Below, in pieces: positions 35,404-45,715 of a DNA stretch of 64,000 bases; positions within the stretch are counted from its first letter, which is position 1, and every line of letters begins with the position of its first letter. The position numbers were made by a program, and so were the translations under genes. This stretch comes from Ginsengibacter sp963792025 (GTDB lineage Bacteria > Bacteroidota > Bacteroidia > Chitinophagales > Chitinophagaceae): assembly GCA_963792025.1 (NCBI GenBank), contig CAWBUS010000010.1, forward strand, positions 57,186 to 121,185. Direction: 5' to 3'. The notes under the pieces are model-generated. The model was not told where the DNA came from, ran no database searches, and saw only the letters and a list, made by a program, of their open reading frames with translations.

Positions 35404-37167
35404 TTAGCTAACTCTTTTATTATGCAAAAGTTTTTCCACGGCATCATTAAAAGAACCGGCACGAATAAGTTCTCCGGCATTCACAAAAAATATTTCATCA
35501 GCATTTTCAATTGTATTTAAACGATGTGCAATGATAATACGTGTGGTTGTGTTAGGTAATTTGCTTAAGATCTCTTCCAGCAATTGTTCTGTCATCGTGT
35601 CGATGTTAGCAGTTGCCTCATCTAAAATCAGCACTTCAGGATTGCGTATAACGGCCCGCATAAACGCAATTAATTGTTTCTGTCCCAAACTGATATTATC
35701 GCCACCGGATGATACTTTTGTTTGTAACCCATTTTCAAAAATGTTTAAGAGGCTTTGCAGGTTAGCTTCTTTTATAACCTGCTCCATTTGTTCATCTGTA
35801 TAATTTTTATAATGATCATTGCCATATAAAATATTATCCTTTACTGTTCCTGTAAACAAAAAAGGTTCCTGCAAAATGAAGCCGATCTTTTGAGAACGTT
35901 CTTCGGGCTTATAAGAACGGATATCTTTCCCATCAAGTAAAACAGTCCCCGTTGTGGCATCATACAAACGGGCAATCAGGGAAGCGGTGGTTGTTTTTCC
36001 GCCACCAGTCGGGCCTACGAAGGCGTATGTTTTACCTCTTTCTAATTTCAATGAAATGTTATGCAGAATCTCTTTGCTCTCATCATAGCTAAAATGTACG
36101 TTCCTGAATTCTATTAAAGCATCTGAGAATTGTTCTGTTTTGATATTATCAATCGTTACCAAATCTGTACTGAAAGAGAGAATCTTTGCAATCCTGTCCC
36201 AGCCTGCCATAGCCACCTGGAAGCTTGTCCATAGTGATGCGAGTTGCCGTAAGGGATTATAAAAATAAGTTGCATAAGCCAGGTAACTTACCAGTAACCC
36301 AATGGAAAAGTTTCCCGTTGAAATAAGATAGATTCCATAAGCCAATACCGTTAATTGCGCAAAGCCCGAAAACATGCTATATACCGGTAAAAAAATATTA
36401 TTTGCCAGTCCGGCACCAATAGCTGTCGTATAATTTTGATGGTTAGCTTCATTAAATCTCTTTCTGAAATAATCACGACGATTAAAAGCAATGATCACTT
36501 TAAAATTATTGAGGCTTTCCTGGATTTCAGCACTCATTCCTCCAACGCTTTTTAGATTCACTGCATTTTTTTTCTTCACCCAGGGAGAAACTATTTTAGT
36601 AAACAATAAAATAAATACAGCAGGAACGAGAGCCGCTACGCCAAGTTTAAAATGAATGAGCAGCAAAAAAATTCCTGCTCCTGTCATTGTTGCAATGCTT
36701 CCGATAAATTGCATTAAAGACTGTGAAAAGAAAGAGTTGATCTTATCAGTATCGTTATTAATTCTTGAGATAAGATCGCCTGCCTTGTTTGCATTAAAAA
36801 AAGCAACGGGAAAAGATTGCAGCTTGCTGAAAATGGTATTGCGCAAAGTGAACAGCATTCGCTGGCTGATGCTTCCCATAAGTTTTGTTTGAAAATAACT
36901 TGTAAACAAACCCATCAGGTACATAGAAAGCAAAATGCCTGAAACAACCAGCACGCCATGATAATCTTTATGCGCTACATATCGGTCAATCGTATATCCC
37001 ATCAGCAAAGGGCCTAATAAATTAAGTGTGGAATTCAGCAGGATAATACATGTGGCAACAAACAAATTTTTCTTTTCGTGCGATATCAATTGCAGCAGAC
37101 TTTTAAGCGCAGCATACGTAGATATTTTTTCCTTTTTATCAGTAAGTGCGTTAAGATTGTAATTCAT
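35404..37167 (-). CDS. ABC exporter half-transporter, catalytic-site subunit
   Basis: Six transmembrane segments (about 30-310) precede a nucleotide-binding domain. Walker A is GPTGGGKT, the Q-loop is near G-F-I-L-Q-E-P, Walker B is V-L-I-L-D-E-A-T-A with the catalytic Glu, and the H-loop is I-I-A-H-R-L. The signature is I-S-L-G-Q rather than L-S-G-G-Q. It overlaps the upstream ABC gene by 17 bases. The altered signature would face the defective ATP site of its partner, as in heterodimeric exporters with one working site. The substrate (drug, lipid or peptide) is unknown. Confidence 0.9.
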   Translation of the reverse strand: MNYNLNALTDKKEKISTYAALKSLLQLISHEKKNLFVATCIILLNSTLNLLGPLLMGYTIDRYVAHKDYHGVLVVSGILLSMYLMGLFTSYFQTKLMGSISQRMLFTLRNTIFSKLQSFPVAFFNANKAGDLISRINNDTDKINSFFSQSLMQFIGSIATMTGAGIFLLLIHFKLGVAALVPAVFILLFTKIVSPWVKKKNAVNLKSVGGMSAEIQESLNNFKVIIAFNRRDYFRKRFNEANHQNYTTAIGAGLANNIFLPVYSMFSGFAQLTVLAYGIYLISTGNFSIGLLVSYLAYATYFYNPLRQLASLWTSFQVAMAGWDRIAKILSFSTDLVTIDNIKTEQFSDALIEFRNVHFSYDESKEILHNISLKLERGKTYAFVGPTGGGKTTTASLIARLYDATTGTVLLDGKDIRSYKPEERSQKIGFILQEPFLFTGTVKDNILYGNDHYKNYTDEQMEQVIKEANLQSLLNIFENGLQTKVSSGGDNISLGQKQLIAFMRAVIRNPEVLILDEATANIDTMTEQLLEEILSKLPNTTTRIIIAHRLNTIENADEIFFVNAGELIRAGSFNDAVEKLLHNKRVS

Positions 37168-38872
37168 AGTTGCTCGTGCTTTTTTGTGAATTAATCATTT
37201 GCACATACTCAGGACTTGTGTGAATCAATTCTTCGTGCTTACCTGTAGCAATTAATTCTCCCTGCATCAATAAAATTATCTGGTCATAATGTTCAATCGA
37301 GCTTATTTTTTGCGTAACAGAAATCAAGGTTAAACCAGGATAATTATTTTGGATATTCTCCAATATTTTTTTCTCGGTACTATTATCAACGCGTGCCGTA
37401 AAATCATCGAGTAGCAATATTTTAGGGTTTAATGCTAAGGCACGTGCCAGCATGATGCGTTGTTTTTGTCCGCCCGAAAGGCTCGATCCACGTTCCGAAA
37501 CAATCGTGTTTAATTTATCAGGAAGCCCGTCAATAAAAGTTTTCAGCTCCGCGGTTTCAATCGCTTTCGCTAATGATTCATCCGTTACAGTATCACTGAA
37601 TGCAATGTTTTCACGAATGCTCATATTAAAAAGAATGCTATCCTGGAAAACAAAACCTACCTGTTTATGAAACGTTTCACTATTATATTTTTCTATGGAT
37701 TCACCATCAAAAGTTATTGAGCCTGATGAAGGTTTTATTAACCCGGTTAACAGGTATAATAGTTGTGTTTTTCCTGCCGCAGTTGGACCAATAACTGCCA
37801 TCTTTGAACCTGCATCAACCTTAAAAGAAATATCTTTTAAAACAGGAATTTGTCCGTACAAAACATTTATATTTTGCAATTCAATATCACCTTTCAATTC
37901 TTTTGTAATTGTCCCTGCTTCCGGTTGTTCAGGTGCATCAATAATATTGCTGATGCGCTGATAAGAAGCGGTTGCCTGCGCAATTACATTACTCATAAAA
38001 CCAATAATCAATATTGGGAAAATCAGCATGGATAAATAGCTGTTGAATGCTGCAAAATTTCCCAACGTCATACTTCCGTTTATAACAAAATGGCCGCCCA
38101 GGGCAAGTATGGTAAGTGCTGCCATGTTGGAAGTAAAAGTGATCACAGGAACAAGGCCTGCAAAAAGATATAGGATTTTCAGTCCAAATTCTTTTGCTTT
38201 GGTATTAGCTTCCAAAAATTTATGGTATTCCGGAATTTGAGCATTAACCACGCGTATAATTGCAGCGCCTAAAATACTTTCATTGATTACTTTATTAAGC
38301 CAGTCAATAACCGCCCTGCTTTGTATAAACAAGGCACGCACTTTTTTCAGTACAACAAAAAATGTAATGCCGATGATGGGTATAATGGCGATAACACATA
38401 AACCAAGTTTCCAGTTAATAGTTATTAATAAAATACTTGCGCCAATGATGATGAATAGAGAAGAAACGATGGATACGATTGCCTGCGAAATAAACATTTT
38501 TATCGAGTCGACATCAGCAGTAAGGTTGGTTAATAACTTAGATGGATTCGCCTGTTCAATAAAAGCAGCGCTTTGTTTAGATATTTTTTCTGAAAGCCTG
38601 GTTCGTAAATCTCTCGCTACTTTTTCAGAAGCATAGACCTGGAGAATACTTTGTAAATAGGTAAAAACAAAAATGCTGATAATTGCAAGAGAAAATTTTA
38701 TTATAACAGGATTCACAGAGAAAATTCCGTTCGTAAAATCATCTATGGTTCTTGAGATAATTTTCGGAATTAGTAAGTTTATCCCATTACTGAGAAGCGT
38801 AAACGCAATTAGCAATACAACAATCCCCCTGTAGGGTTTGAGCAGGCTAAGGATTCCGGGTTTTTTATTCAT
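37151..38872 (-). CDS. ABC exporter half-transporter, degenerate-site subunit
   Basis: Six transmembrane segments and a nucleotide-binding domain. Walker A is GPTAAGKT and the signature is the standard L-S-G-G-Q. The Walker B is L-L-L-D-D-F-T-A with Asp instead of the catalytic Glu, and the H-loop position reads S-V-T-Q-K instead of A-H-R. This subunit thus lacks two catalytic residues, while its intact signature serves the partner's site. It is first in the two-gene operon. The two make a heterodimer in the inner membrane, comparable in logic with TmrAB-type exporters. Confidence 0.9.
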   Translation of the reverse strand: MNKKPGILSLLKPYRGIVVLLIAFTLLSNGINLLIPKIISRTIDDFTNGIFSVNPVIIKFSLAIISIFVFTYLQSILQVYASEKVARDLRTRLSEKISKQSAAFIEQANPSKLLTNLTADVDSIKMFISQAIVSIVSSLFIIIGASILLITINWKLGLCVIAIIPIIGITFFVVLKKVRALFIQSRAVIDWLNKVINESILGAAIIRVVNAQIPEYHKFLEANTKAKEFGLKILYLFAGLVPVITFTSNMAALTILALGGHFVINGSMTLGNFAAFNSYLSMLIFPILIIGFMSNVIAQATASYQRISNIIDAPEQPEAGTITKELKGDIELQNINVLYGQIPVLKDISFKVDAGSKMAVIGPTAAGKTQLLYLLTGLIKPSSGSITFDGESIEKYNSETFHKQVGFVFQDSILFNMSIRENIAFSDTVTDESLAKAIETAELKTFIDGLPDKLNTIVSERGSSLSGGQKQRIMLARALALNPKILLLDDFTARVDNSTEKKILENIQNNYPGLTLISVTQKISSIEHYDQIILLMQGELIATGKHEELIHTSPEYVQMINSQKSTSNYELQS

Positions 38873-39321
38873 TGAGTAAACGAAGAATTAAATTCAAATT
38901 AGGGCAAATCATGTATTGCCGGATTAAACCATTACTTAGGAAATGGTAAAATTAATCCATGATTATAATAAAAAAATGAATCGCTTTTCAATTGATAACA
39001 TTTCAACATAATAAATCCAACAGGTGACAGGTAAATTTTTTTGATTTTATAAAGACTATTTCCGCCTTTGCCGAATACTATTTATCGATCGAAAAACAGG
39101 AAATAGGCAATATCGAATTTTAATTTCAAATTAACTTCGTGGCTTTTTTAATTTGAAATGATTAGTAATCATCAGTTGGTTTTGTATAAAGTTTCACACG
39201 AATCTAATAGCGTCTCTTTCTTATGAAATATTAATTAGCCTATTTTCGCTCTTTTTATAGGTGCCCTTCACTGATAGATGTTGAAGCCGAACGGCAAGGT
39301 CCAATCAACTCAAAACCTCGA
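38873..39321. other. Divergent promoter region between ABC exporter and patatin genes
   Basis: About 450 A+T-rich bases with no coding frame, tRNA or strong hairpin that I can support. It must hold the two divergent promoters. TATTTTCG near 39240 resembles the Bacteroidota -7 element for the + strand patatin gene, but its -33 partner is unclear. Confidence 0.4.
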
Positions 39322-41559
39322 ATGAAATCCTTTTTTATTTTATTAACTGTTTTTTTGGGGTCATTATCACTTTCTGCGCAGACGCTAAACCAACGACCCA
39401 AGATCGGCCTTACGTTAAGTGGCGGCGGCGCAAAAGGGCTGGCACATATCGGCATACTCAAAGCCATTGACTCTGCCGGGTTAAAAATTGATTATATAAC
39501 CGGAACCAGCATGGGAGCTATTATTGGCTCTTTGTATGCAATAGGATACTCTGGAAAGCAAATTGAAAAAATAAGCCGCAACCTGGACTGGGATCTTCTA
39601 CTAAGTAACCAGCTTTCCCTTCGTTCCCTATCTATGGAAGAAAAGGATGAGTACGGAAGATATACGGTGGAGTTGCCATATGTGAATAATAAACTTCAAT
39701 TACCACGTGGCTTCCTGGATGGGCAGGAATTATGGTTCAAATTTTCAGAGTTGTTTTATCTTATTCATAATGTAAAGAATTTTAAAAAATTTTCAATTCC
39801 GTTTGAATGCATTGCTTCCAATATTTCTTCAGGCGAAGCGGTGGTACTTAATTCCGGTGACATCATTACCGCGGTTCGGGCCAGCATGGCTATACCCTCC
39901 GTTTTTGCTTCCGTAAATTACAACGGACAACAGTTAGTAGATGGCGGCGTCACCAGGAATTTTCCCGTTTCTGATGTAAAGAAAATGGGTGCTGATTATA
40001 TTATCGGCAGCAGCGTTACCACGGGATTATTTGCCCAGGAAAAATTGAAATCGCCGGTAGATATTTTATTACAACTTGTATTTTTAAAGGAAGCAGACGA
40101 TTATAAAAAGGAAGTGCCGCTTTGCAATTTATTTGCTTTACAACCATTGGCAGATTATTCAATGGGAAGTTTTAATAAGGCCGATAAATTAATAACACTT
40201 GGCAACGAAGAAGGAAGAAAATTATATCCCGCCTTTAAACGTCTCGCTGATTCATTAAACAATATTTATGGTAACCTCATTCCCGATTCAAACAGGCTTC
40301 CGAAAAGCGATTCAGTTCTTATTAAAAGTTATGAAGTAAATGGCCTTAATAAAACAACCGAAGTTTATTTTATACATGCAATGGCTTTTCATACCAATGA
40401 ATATTATACAGAAGCGGAAATATCAAAGGCCATTCGAAAGGTTTTCGGCACCCGGTATTACCGCAGCATTACTTATTCATTGGAACCACTATCTGATACT
40501 TCTTCCAAAATTATTTTTAATGTAATAGAAAATCCATCTACATACGCCAAAATCGGGCTCACCTACAATGAATTTTTAGGATTGAGTGTTATTGCCAACC
40601 TGACAACACGTGATTTTTTTACGCCTTATTCAAGGAGCCTGGTCACTTTAAACATCGGCGATAACCTGAGGCTAAGGGGAGAGCATTTACAATATTTTGG
40701 TAATAATAAAAATATAGCTGTGATACCGAAGTTCCAACTTGAAAGCTATAAAATAAACACGTACAATAATTTTAATAAGAGTGGCCAATACAAACAATAT
40801 TATTATGAGGGGGAAATAAAATCAGAGTATTCCGGGAGCCGCAGTTTTACTGCAGGTATTGGTTCCCGTTATGAATGGATAACGATAAACCCCCTGATAC
40901 AATCCCAATTGGAAGCAAAAGGCAAAAATGACTTTTTAACCTCGTTCGTTTATTGGAATATTAATACTTTGGACAAAAGTTTATACCCCAAAAGAGGTAT
41001 TGAATTGAATGCCGAGTTAGGTGTTGTATATAACCAAAGCCCCGATGTGGACTTTTATTCCAACGGGGTCCTGATATCTAATATCGATTCCGCAGGAATC
41101 AACTATAAAAATTACGAGCGCATGATGCTGCATGCCGAAACCTATACACCGATAACTAAAAAACTTACTTTCTTTACGTTGTTTCAATCGGGCATCAATT
41201 TTAATTACAAACAAAACCTTCTAAATAATTTTCAGATTGGAGGCTTAACCCAAACAATAAGAAACCAGGTATTATTTGCGGGATTAAACGAAACAACGGT
41301 AAGCACACCCAGTGTGGCTTCACTCTTAATTGGTTTGGATTTGCAGGTGACAAAAAGTATCCATCTTATGGCACGGTCTAATGCGCTTGTTAACAATTTT
41401 ATTAGTGAGGACCATCAATTAAAATTTAATAACTGGCTGTCAGGCCATGCACTTACGTTTGCGTACACCACGCCCATAGGTCCGTTGGAGTTGAGCGTAA
41501 CATATAGCGACGATTCAAAGCAGGTGCAGAGTTATGTGAATTTTGGAATTCCGTTTTGA
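39322..41559 (+). CDS. Patatin-like phospholipase with C-terminal outer-membrane barrel
   Basis: After a signal peptide (residues 1-20) the patatin domain begins: oxyanion loop G-G-G-A-K-G near residue 35, nucleophile elbow G-T-S-M-G near residue 62, and D-G-G near residue 210 with the dyad Asp. A POTRA-like region with S-V-L-I-K-S-Y-E-V-N-G-L-N-K-T-T (from about 335) and a 16-strand-type surface-antigen/BamA-like barrel follow to the C-terminal Phe (G-I-P-F). Proteins of this design (PlpD-like, type Vd autotransporter relatives) place a lipid hydrolase at the cell surface or in the periplasm. Confidence 0.9.
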   Translation: MKSFFILLTVFLGSLSLSAQTLNQRPKIGLTLSGGGAKGLAHIGILKAIDSAGLKIDYITGTSMGAIIGSLYAIGYSGKQIEKISRNLDWDLLLSNQLSLRSLSMEEKDEYGRYTVELPYVNNKLQLPRGFLDGQELWFKFSELFYLIHNVKNFKKFSIPFECIASNISSGEAVVLNSGDIITAVRASMAIPSVFASVNYNGQQLVDGGVTRNFPVSDVKKMGADYIIGSSVTTGLFAQEKLKSPVDILLQLVFLKEADDYKKEVPLCNLFALQPLADYSMGSFNKADKLITLGNEEGRKLYPAFKRLADSLNNIYGNLIPDSNRLPKSDSVLIKSYEVNGLNKTTEVYFIHAMAFHTNEYYTEAEISKAIRKVFGTRYYRSITYSLEPLSDTSSKIIFNVIENPSTYAKIGLTYNEFLGLSVIANLTTRDFFTPYSRSLVTLNIGDNLRLRGEHLQYFGNNKNIAVIPKFQLESYKINTYNNFNKSGQYKQYYYEGEIKSEYSGSRSFTAGIGSRYEWITINPLIQSQLEAKGKNDFLTSFVYWNINTLDKSLYPKRGIELNAELGVVYNQSPDVDFYSNGVLISNIDSAGINYKNYERMMLHAETYTPITKKLTFFTLFQSGINFNYKQNLLNNFQIGGLTQTIRNQVLFAGLNETTVSTPSVASLLIGLDLQVTKSIHLMARSNALVNNFISEDHQLKFNNWLSGHALTFAYTTPIGPLELSVTYSDDSKQVQSYVNFGIPF

Positions 41560-41643
41560 GAACGGTTGGTAAAAAAAACTGGTTATGATAACCCAAAAAG
41601 GTTTTAACTATATATTATTGAAAACCCGTAATACAAACTATTT

Positions 41644-42246
41644 ATGCCAACTAAAAAATATATGGATGAACATGTGCTGGTACACACACTGCGCATTGAA
41701 TTAATGAACGGCCGTGTGTTACGTTATAACGTTGATGCGTACCGGAAAGAAGAAATTGAAAACTGGTTGCAGGCAAGAAGTACTGACCTGATGGAATTTT
41801 CAAACAAATTTATTTTCTTTTATGCCGTACCCGACCGGATGGCTTTTGTGCGAATTGCTGCCATTAAACGGCTAATATTTTGCTGGGATGCTGCAGCTAC
41901 TGTTCCAGATCCGTGGGAATACCAGGATCACTTTGAAGTGACTGAAACAATTGAAGATGAATTGCTGATTCCAGAGATTATTATTTTATTGCGTAATGAT
42001 CCTGTACCGTTAATCTTTACGGATATTGACCCGGATAGCCATTTTCTTGGCTATGATGAACAAAGTTTTTCAAACGATCATTTTTTGAAGGGTGGCTTTA
42101 TTTTCCTGCCGGATGCGGATGGAGAACAAAATTATATCCCGGTAATAAATATCGATTGCCTGGAAGTGGACAGGCGCTTCATTTACCCCGACGAGGTATG
42201 GGATGAGTTGGAAAACATGCGGGAGATTGAGAATAATACAAATTAA
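41644..42246 (+). CDS. Unknown acidic cytoplasmic protein
   Basis: A 200-residue protein without signal peptide or membrane segment. It has a small N-terminal beta-domain (H-T-L-R-I-E-L-M-N-G-R-V-L-R-Y-N-V) and an acidic C-terminal half with D-P-W-E-Y-Q-D-H-F-E-V-T-E. I do not recognise the family. It lies 85 bases after the patatin gene, so co-transcription is possible. Immediately after it the A+T-rich island begins. Confidence 0.6.
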   Translation: MPTKKYMDEHVLVHTLRIELMNGRVLRYNVDAYRKEEIENWLQARSTDLMEFSNKFIFFYAVPDRMAFVRIAAIKRLIFCWDAAATVPDPWEYQDHFEVTETIEDELLIPEIIILLRNDPVPLIFTDIDPDSHFLGYDEQSFSNDHFLKGGFIFLPDADGEQNYIPVINIDCLEVDRRFIYPDEVWDELENMREIENNTN

Positions 42247-42284
42247 TGGCGAGCTCGCGAAATTAGCATTTAGAGAAAACCTTT

Positions 42285-42434
42285 CTAATAAATTTTTTCA
42301 CGCTTTAAAGTAGACTTGGGTAGCAAGAGTTCGAATTTTTTATCCGATTTAAAATTACTAATAAGTTTATAATAACTTACAAGATTATTTTCTAAAGCAA
42401 TTAGTTGTTCTGTCGTTTCAATTCTTATAATATT
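42285..42434 (-). pseudogene. Remnant of a gene C-terminus
   Basis: On the minus strand an open stretch of 49 codons with no ATG reads, after a TGA at 42435-42437, N-I-I-R-I-E-T-T-E-Q-L-I-A-L-E-N-N-L-V-S-Y-Y-K and ends in L-L-P-K-S-T-L-K-R-E-K-I-Y. Composition is like that of a real helical protein rather than random A+T-rich sequence. It lies just after the stop of the large ATPase gene, at the left border of the island. It may be the tail of a lost gene. I do not recognise its family. Confidence 0.35.
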
Positions 42435-42459
42435 TCAATTATTTGAAATATGCATCAAG

Positions 42460-45400
42460 CTATTTTATAAAGAAATTGATAGGGTGAGCAAACAACTTAC
42501 CGTCTTTCCATCTTTTAATTGGATTTTGAATTTTGACAATTTCTGAATTCTTTTGTCCTGCGTTGAATACACAATAAACCCAATACTTGTCGCCGTCATT
42601 GACTTTAAAGTAACTTCTTGCTACTTCCCATTGTGTTCCTGAAATTGATAACATCTGTCCAAATTTTTCAACTGTTGTTTTGACTTCTATCAACCTTATA
42701 ATTTCTCCATTCCGCTTTATAATAAAATCACAACCAACTCCTTTTTCTCCATCCTCATTCAAGTCTATTACCTCAATCGTTGTGTCACTCTCAAATTCTT
42801 TAGCAAGTTCAATACCTACATACGATTGTCCCCAATCACCAATGTCATTGCGAAGTTTTTGGCTTGGTTTGTCTTTCGTGATTTCTTCGGTGTCAATATT
42901 AACAAGATTTTCATCGTCAATAGTTTCATCATTGTCAGGTTGATTATTGCCTTGCCCACTTTGAAATTCAATATTAATATCCGCATCATATAATTCTCTT
43001 GTATTCAATACAGCTTCTTCAGGTTTAAATTCAGGCACGAACCCTTCACTACCTACTGGTTCAACAATCGTTTTCTTTCCTTCTTGTTCTGCTTCCCATT
43101 TTTCAAATTTTTCGAACCTGTCTCTGTCAACAACTTTTTTACCTGTTCGTTCCTCAAATGCTTTGATTTCGTCTGGCTTAAATTCTAAAATCTCTGCTAA
43201 AAGTTTTGAATCATTGTTGTTTGCTTTATAGATGTCAGGTAGGTTGGAATAAGATATTTCATTCGGTGAGATTTGCTCGTTGTTTAGAACCAACCATTTA
43301 GACTGTCTTAGTTGCTTTAGAAAAAAAGAATCAAATTTTTTGTGACAAGTTCCGTAGTATTGGTATGATAGCTCAGCCTGAAAAAAGTTCTGTGCTGGAT
43401 ATTCTTTATCCGAAGTACACTTGATAAGTAGTTTCCATAATGCTACCGATTTTTCAAGAGTAATTTTCTGACTTAGAAAATAAATCAGGCCATCCAATTC
43501 GTAATCTTTGCAATACTTTTCAGTTCCTGAACCATTACGTAATTTAAATTTTTCTTGATAGGAAAGGTTTGCGGGGAATTCTCTTCTCCATAAGAAATCT
43601 CTAACACCTATTTCTTTTAACAAGGCTTGGAGCTTAATAAACTCTTTTGGAAATAATGAATAATATTCTTCCGAAACAAAAAATGCTTTTGAATTATCCG
43701 AAAAATATGTTTTAAGATTTTCGAAGGGAAAATAAACTTCGTCGTATTTCAAAAGTTTTTTTTCTCCTGTTTCATAGTTAAATCCCAAAATGGAAGAACA
43801 TTCCTTCAGGTCGGTAATTAAATGATTACGCTTTTCTTGAGTGGTTGACTGAAAAGCATCTAATATTTTTTTAAAATCATCAAAGTAACCAGGATAAATT
43901 TCGCCGATTCTCAGTTTTGGAATTATAAACTCATTTAATTCTGCTAACAAATCAGGAATGGTCAAACCAATTTCTTCGAGAAATTTTCTTGCTTCTTTAT
44001 TCTTTGCTATACTCTGTTTTACAGTAGCATATTTTGAAATTTCATTCGTAGGTAAAAAGACATTTGGTTTACCATTATTTTGAAACGGAGCGATCTGTTT
44101 TATTTCGCCATTTCTCTTTATTCTGATAATCGGTTTGCTTCTTAGTATTCCTGCAGGTTTCGGAGTTACCCTCCAAAGGGCATTCGCATTTGCTTTATGA
44201 AGAATCTTATAAAATTGAATTATCCAATTGTCAGATTGCTCTAACATAAATTCTTCATCTATTTTGGAAACAAACCCTGCCAAATCCTGCTCAGGAACAT
44301 CTAATTCGTAGCGTATATAATCTCTTAGCTCTTTAGTCTTATCATTCGTAATTTTTTTACTTATCCAAAAACCCCTTCCAAAAAGTTTTGAGGCTTGCCT
44401 CCTTGATAGTAAATCAGCTAAGTCGGCACTTCCTAAAAGCATTGAATCTTTAGCAGACGAATAATTACCAACGGTATTTGGAATTAGTTTGTTATTGGAA
44501 CTTAATTTATTTTTGACCGAATCGTATAGCACCTTGTAAATATGAGAACGATCGCAGTTGCGTTTATCAATAGGCAAAACATTTAGCAGTTCAACATGTA
44601 GCATTTTCATACGCTTAAAAATTGGTAAACTTTCTACCAAAAGTTTACCTAATTCTTTTTTTAATTCTTCGTTTCTATGGTCTTCCTCAATATTTACAAG
44701 ATTGCCATTTTCTTGTATGTTTTCTCTGGCAGGTGTAGTATAGAAAGGTGCGTGAACTAAGAACTTTAAGTTCGTTTCACTTTTAGTAGGGAAGAATACA
44801 TATAGAGGAGACTTATCGCAGGGTGTTACAACACTGCTGTCATTTTCATTAAGTTGAAATGCAATCTTGATTGAAAGTTTCTTTCGCTCTATTTGTATCG
44901 ATTTTTCTAAAAGAAAATACTTTTTCTCTTTCGTAGTGGACTTTAAGGAAATAAAGCGTTTGTCTTTCTTTTGAGCAGTTCTTTTATAGATACCGGAATT
45001 AGTTTCTGTTTCCCATTTTATTGAACGGATGTTTGATAGAAATAGCAAGTAGTGTAGATTAAGGTCTTGCAACTCTTTAATAAGTAGCTCATGTGTTTCT
45101 TTTTTTATGTCTTCTTTGAAAGGGAGAATAATTTTTGTGCCGTTAAAGAAATTGTGATTTGCGTTCACTGTCCGATAGGGAATATTGTAATCAAGAATTG
45201 TAATGTCATATTCGGCTGAAATTATTCTCGGCTGGTCTGTAATGGAGTAAACAGATTTGAAGCCAATTCCAAAACGTCCGATTGCATTTGGTTTTTCTTT
45301 TTTCTCTTGATTGTCGCCAAAATTGGATATTGCCCTAATGTCTTTGAAGTCAAAAAGCTTTTTGGCATTGTGTGAAAATATAAGTTCGTTTTCTGTCAGT

Positions 45401-45573
45401 TTAAATTCAACTTTGTTCGCCCCTTCGTCCTCTGCGTTTTGTAGTAACTCGGTAAAAAAGTGAGTTGGATTTCCATAAAGTTTTGCAAATGTTTCGTGAG
45501 AATTATCTCCGTCAGCTTGCATTAATCTTATTTTTTTCGCCCGTCTTTCTATTAGCTCGTCAAGTTCGTTCAT
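42460..45573 (-). CDS. Sacsin-type HATPase protein with C-terminal DUF3883 / PD-(D/E)xK-like domain
   Basis: From ATG 45573 (MNELDELIERRAKKI) the N-terminus carries a GHKL/HSP90-like ATPase: the N-box F-F-T-E-L-L-Q-N-A-E-D-E-G near residue 45 and the G-box G-R-F-G-I-G-F-K-S-V near residue 100. A long middle region is not recognised. The last 160 residues are a DUF3883-type domain with G-V-G-C-D-F-I-I-K and, 9 residues on, L-I-E-V-K-T-T, the D...ExK pattern of PD-(D/E)xK nucleases. Proteins joining such ATPases to DUF3883 are frequent in defence islands. This one sits in an island with a recombinase. The frame extends 24 bases further upstream to 45597; the shorter start gives the more usual beginning. 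Confidence 0.8.
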   Translation of the reverse strand: MNELDELIERRAKKIRLMQADGDNSHETFAKLYGNPTHFFTELLQNAEDEGANKVEFKLTENELIFSHNAKKLFDFKDIRAISNFGDNQEKKEKPNAIGRFGIGFKSVYSITDQPRIISAEYDITILDYNIPYRTVNANHNFFNGTKIILPFKEDIKKETHELLIKELQDLNLHYLLFLSNIRSIKWETETNSGIYKRTAQKKDKRFISLKSTTKEKKYFLLEKSIQIERKKLSIKIAFQLNENDSSVVTPCDKSPLYVFFPTKSETNLKFLVHAPFYTTPARENIQENGNLVNIEEDHRNEELKKELGKLLVESLPIFKRMKMLHVELLNVLPIDKRNCDRSHIYKVLYDSVKNKLSSNNKLIPNTVGNYSSAKDSMLLGSADLADLLSRRQASKLFGRGFWISKKITNDKTKELRDYIRYELDVPEQDLAGFVSKIDEEFMLEQSDNWIIQFYKILHKANANALWRVTPKPAGILRSKPIIRIKRNGEIKQIAPFQNNGKPNVFLPTNEISKYATVKQSIAKNKEARKFLEEIGLTIPDLLAELNEFIIPKLRIGEIYPGYFDDFKKILDAFQSTTQEKRNHLITDLKECSSILGFNYETGEKKLLKYDEVYFPFENLKTYFSDNSKAFFVSEEYYSLFPKEFIKLQALLKEIGVRDFLWRREFPANLSYQEKFKLRNGSGTEKYCKDYELDGLIYFLSQKITLEKSVALWKLLIKCTSDKEYPAQNFFQAELSYQYYGTCHKKFDSFFLKQLRQSKWLVLNNEQISPNEISYSNLPDIYKANNNDSKLLAEILEFKPDEIKAFEERTGKKVVDRDRFEKFEKWEAEQEGKKTIVEPVGSEGFVPEFKPEEAVLNTRELYDADINIEFQSGQGNNQPDNDETIDDENLVNIDTEEITKDKPSQKLRNDIGDWGQSYVGIELAKEFESDTTIEVIDLNEDGEKGVGCDFIIKRNGEIIRLIEVKTTVEKFGQMLSISGTQWEVARSYFKVNDGDKYWVYCVFNAGQKNSEIVKIQNPIKRWKDGKLFAHPINFFIK

Positions 45574-45715
45574 AGGATAATTTTGATATAAATGCAAATG
45601 TGTTGAAAGTTTGTGTGGGCTTGTGGGTGTGGTTGCATCTTTTTGATATTACTCTAACTTAGCATAGTTAGTTCGATTTTGCTGTCAGTTTAATGGTTGC
45701 TGTGTTTTTCTTCGT

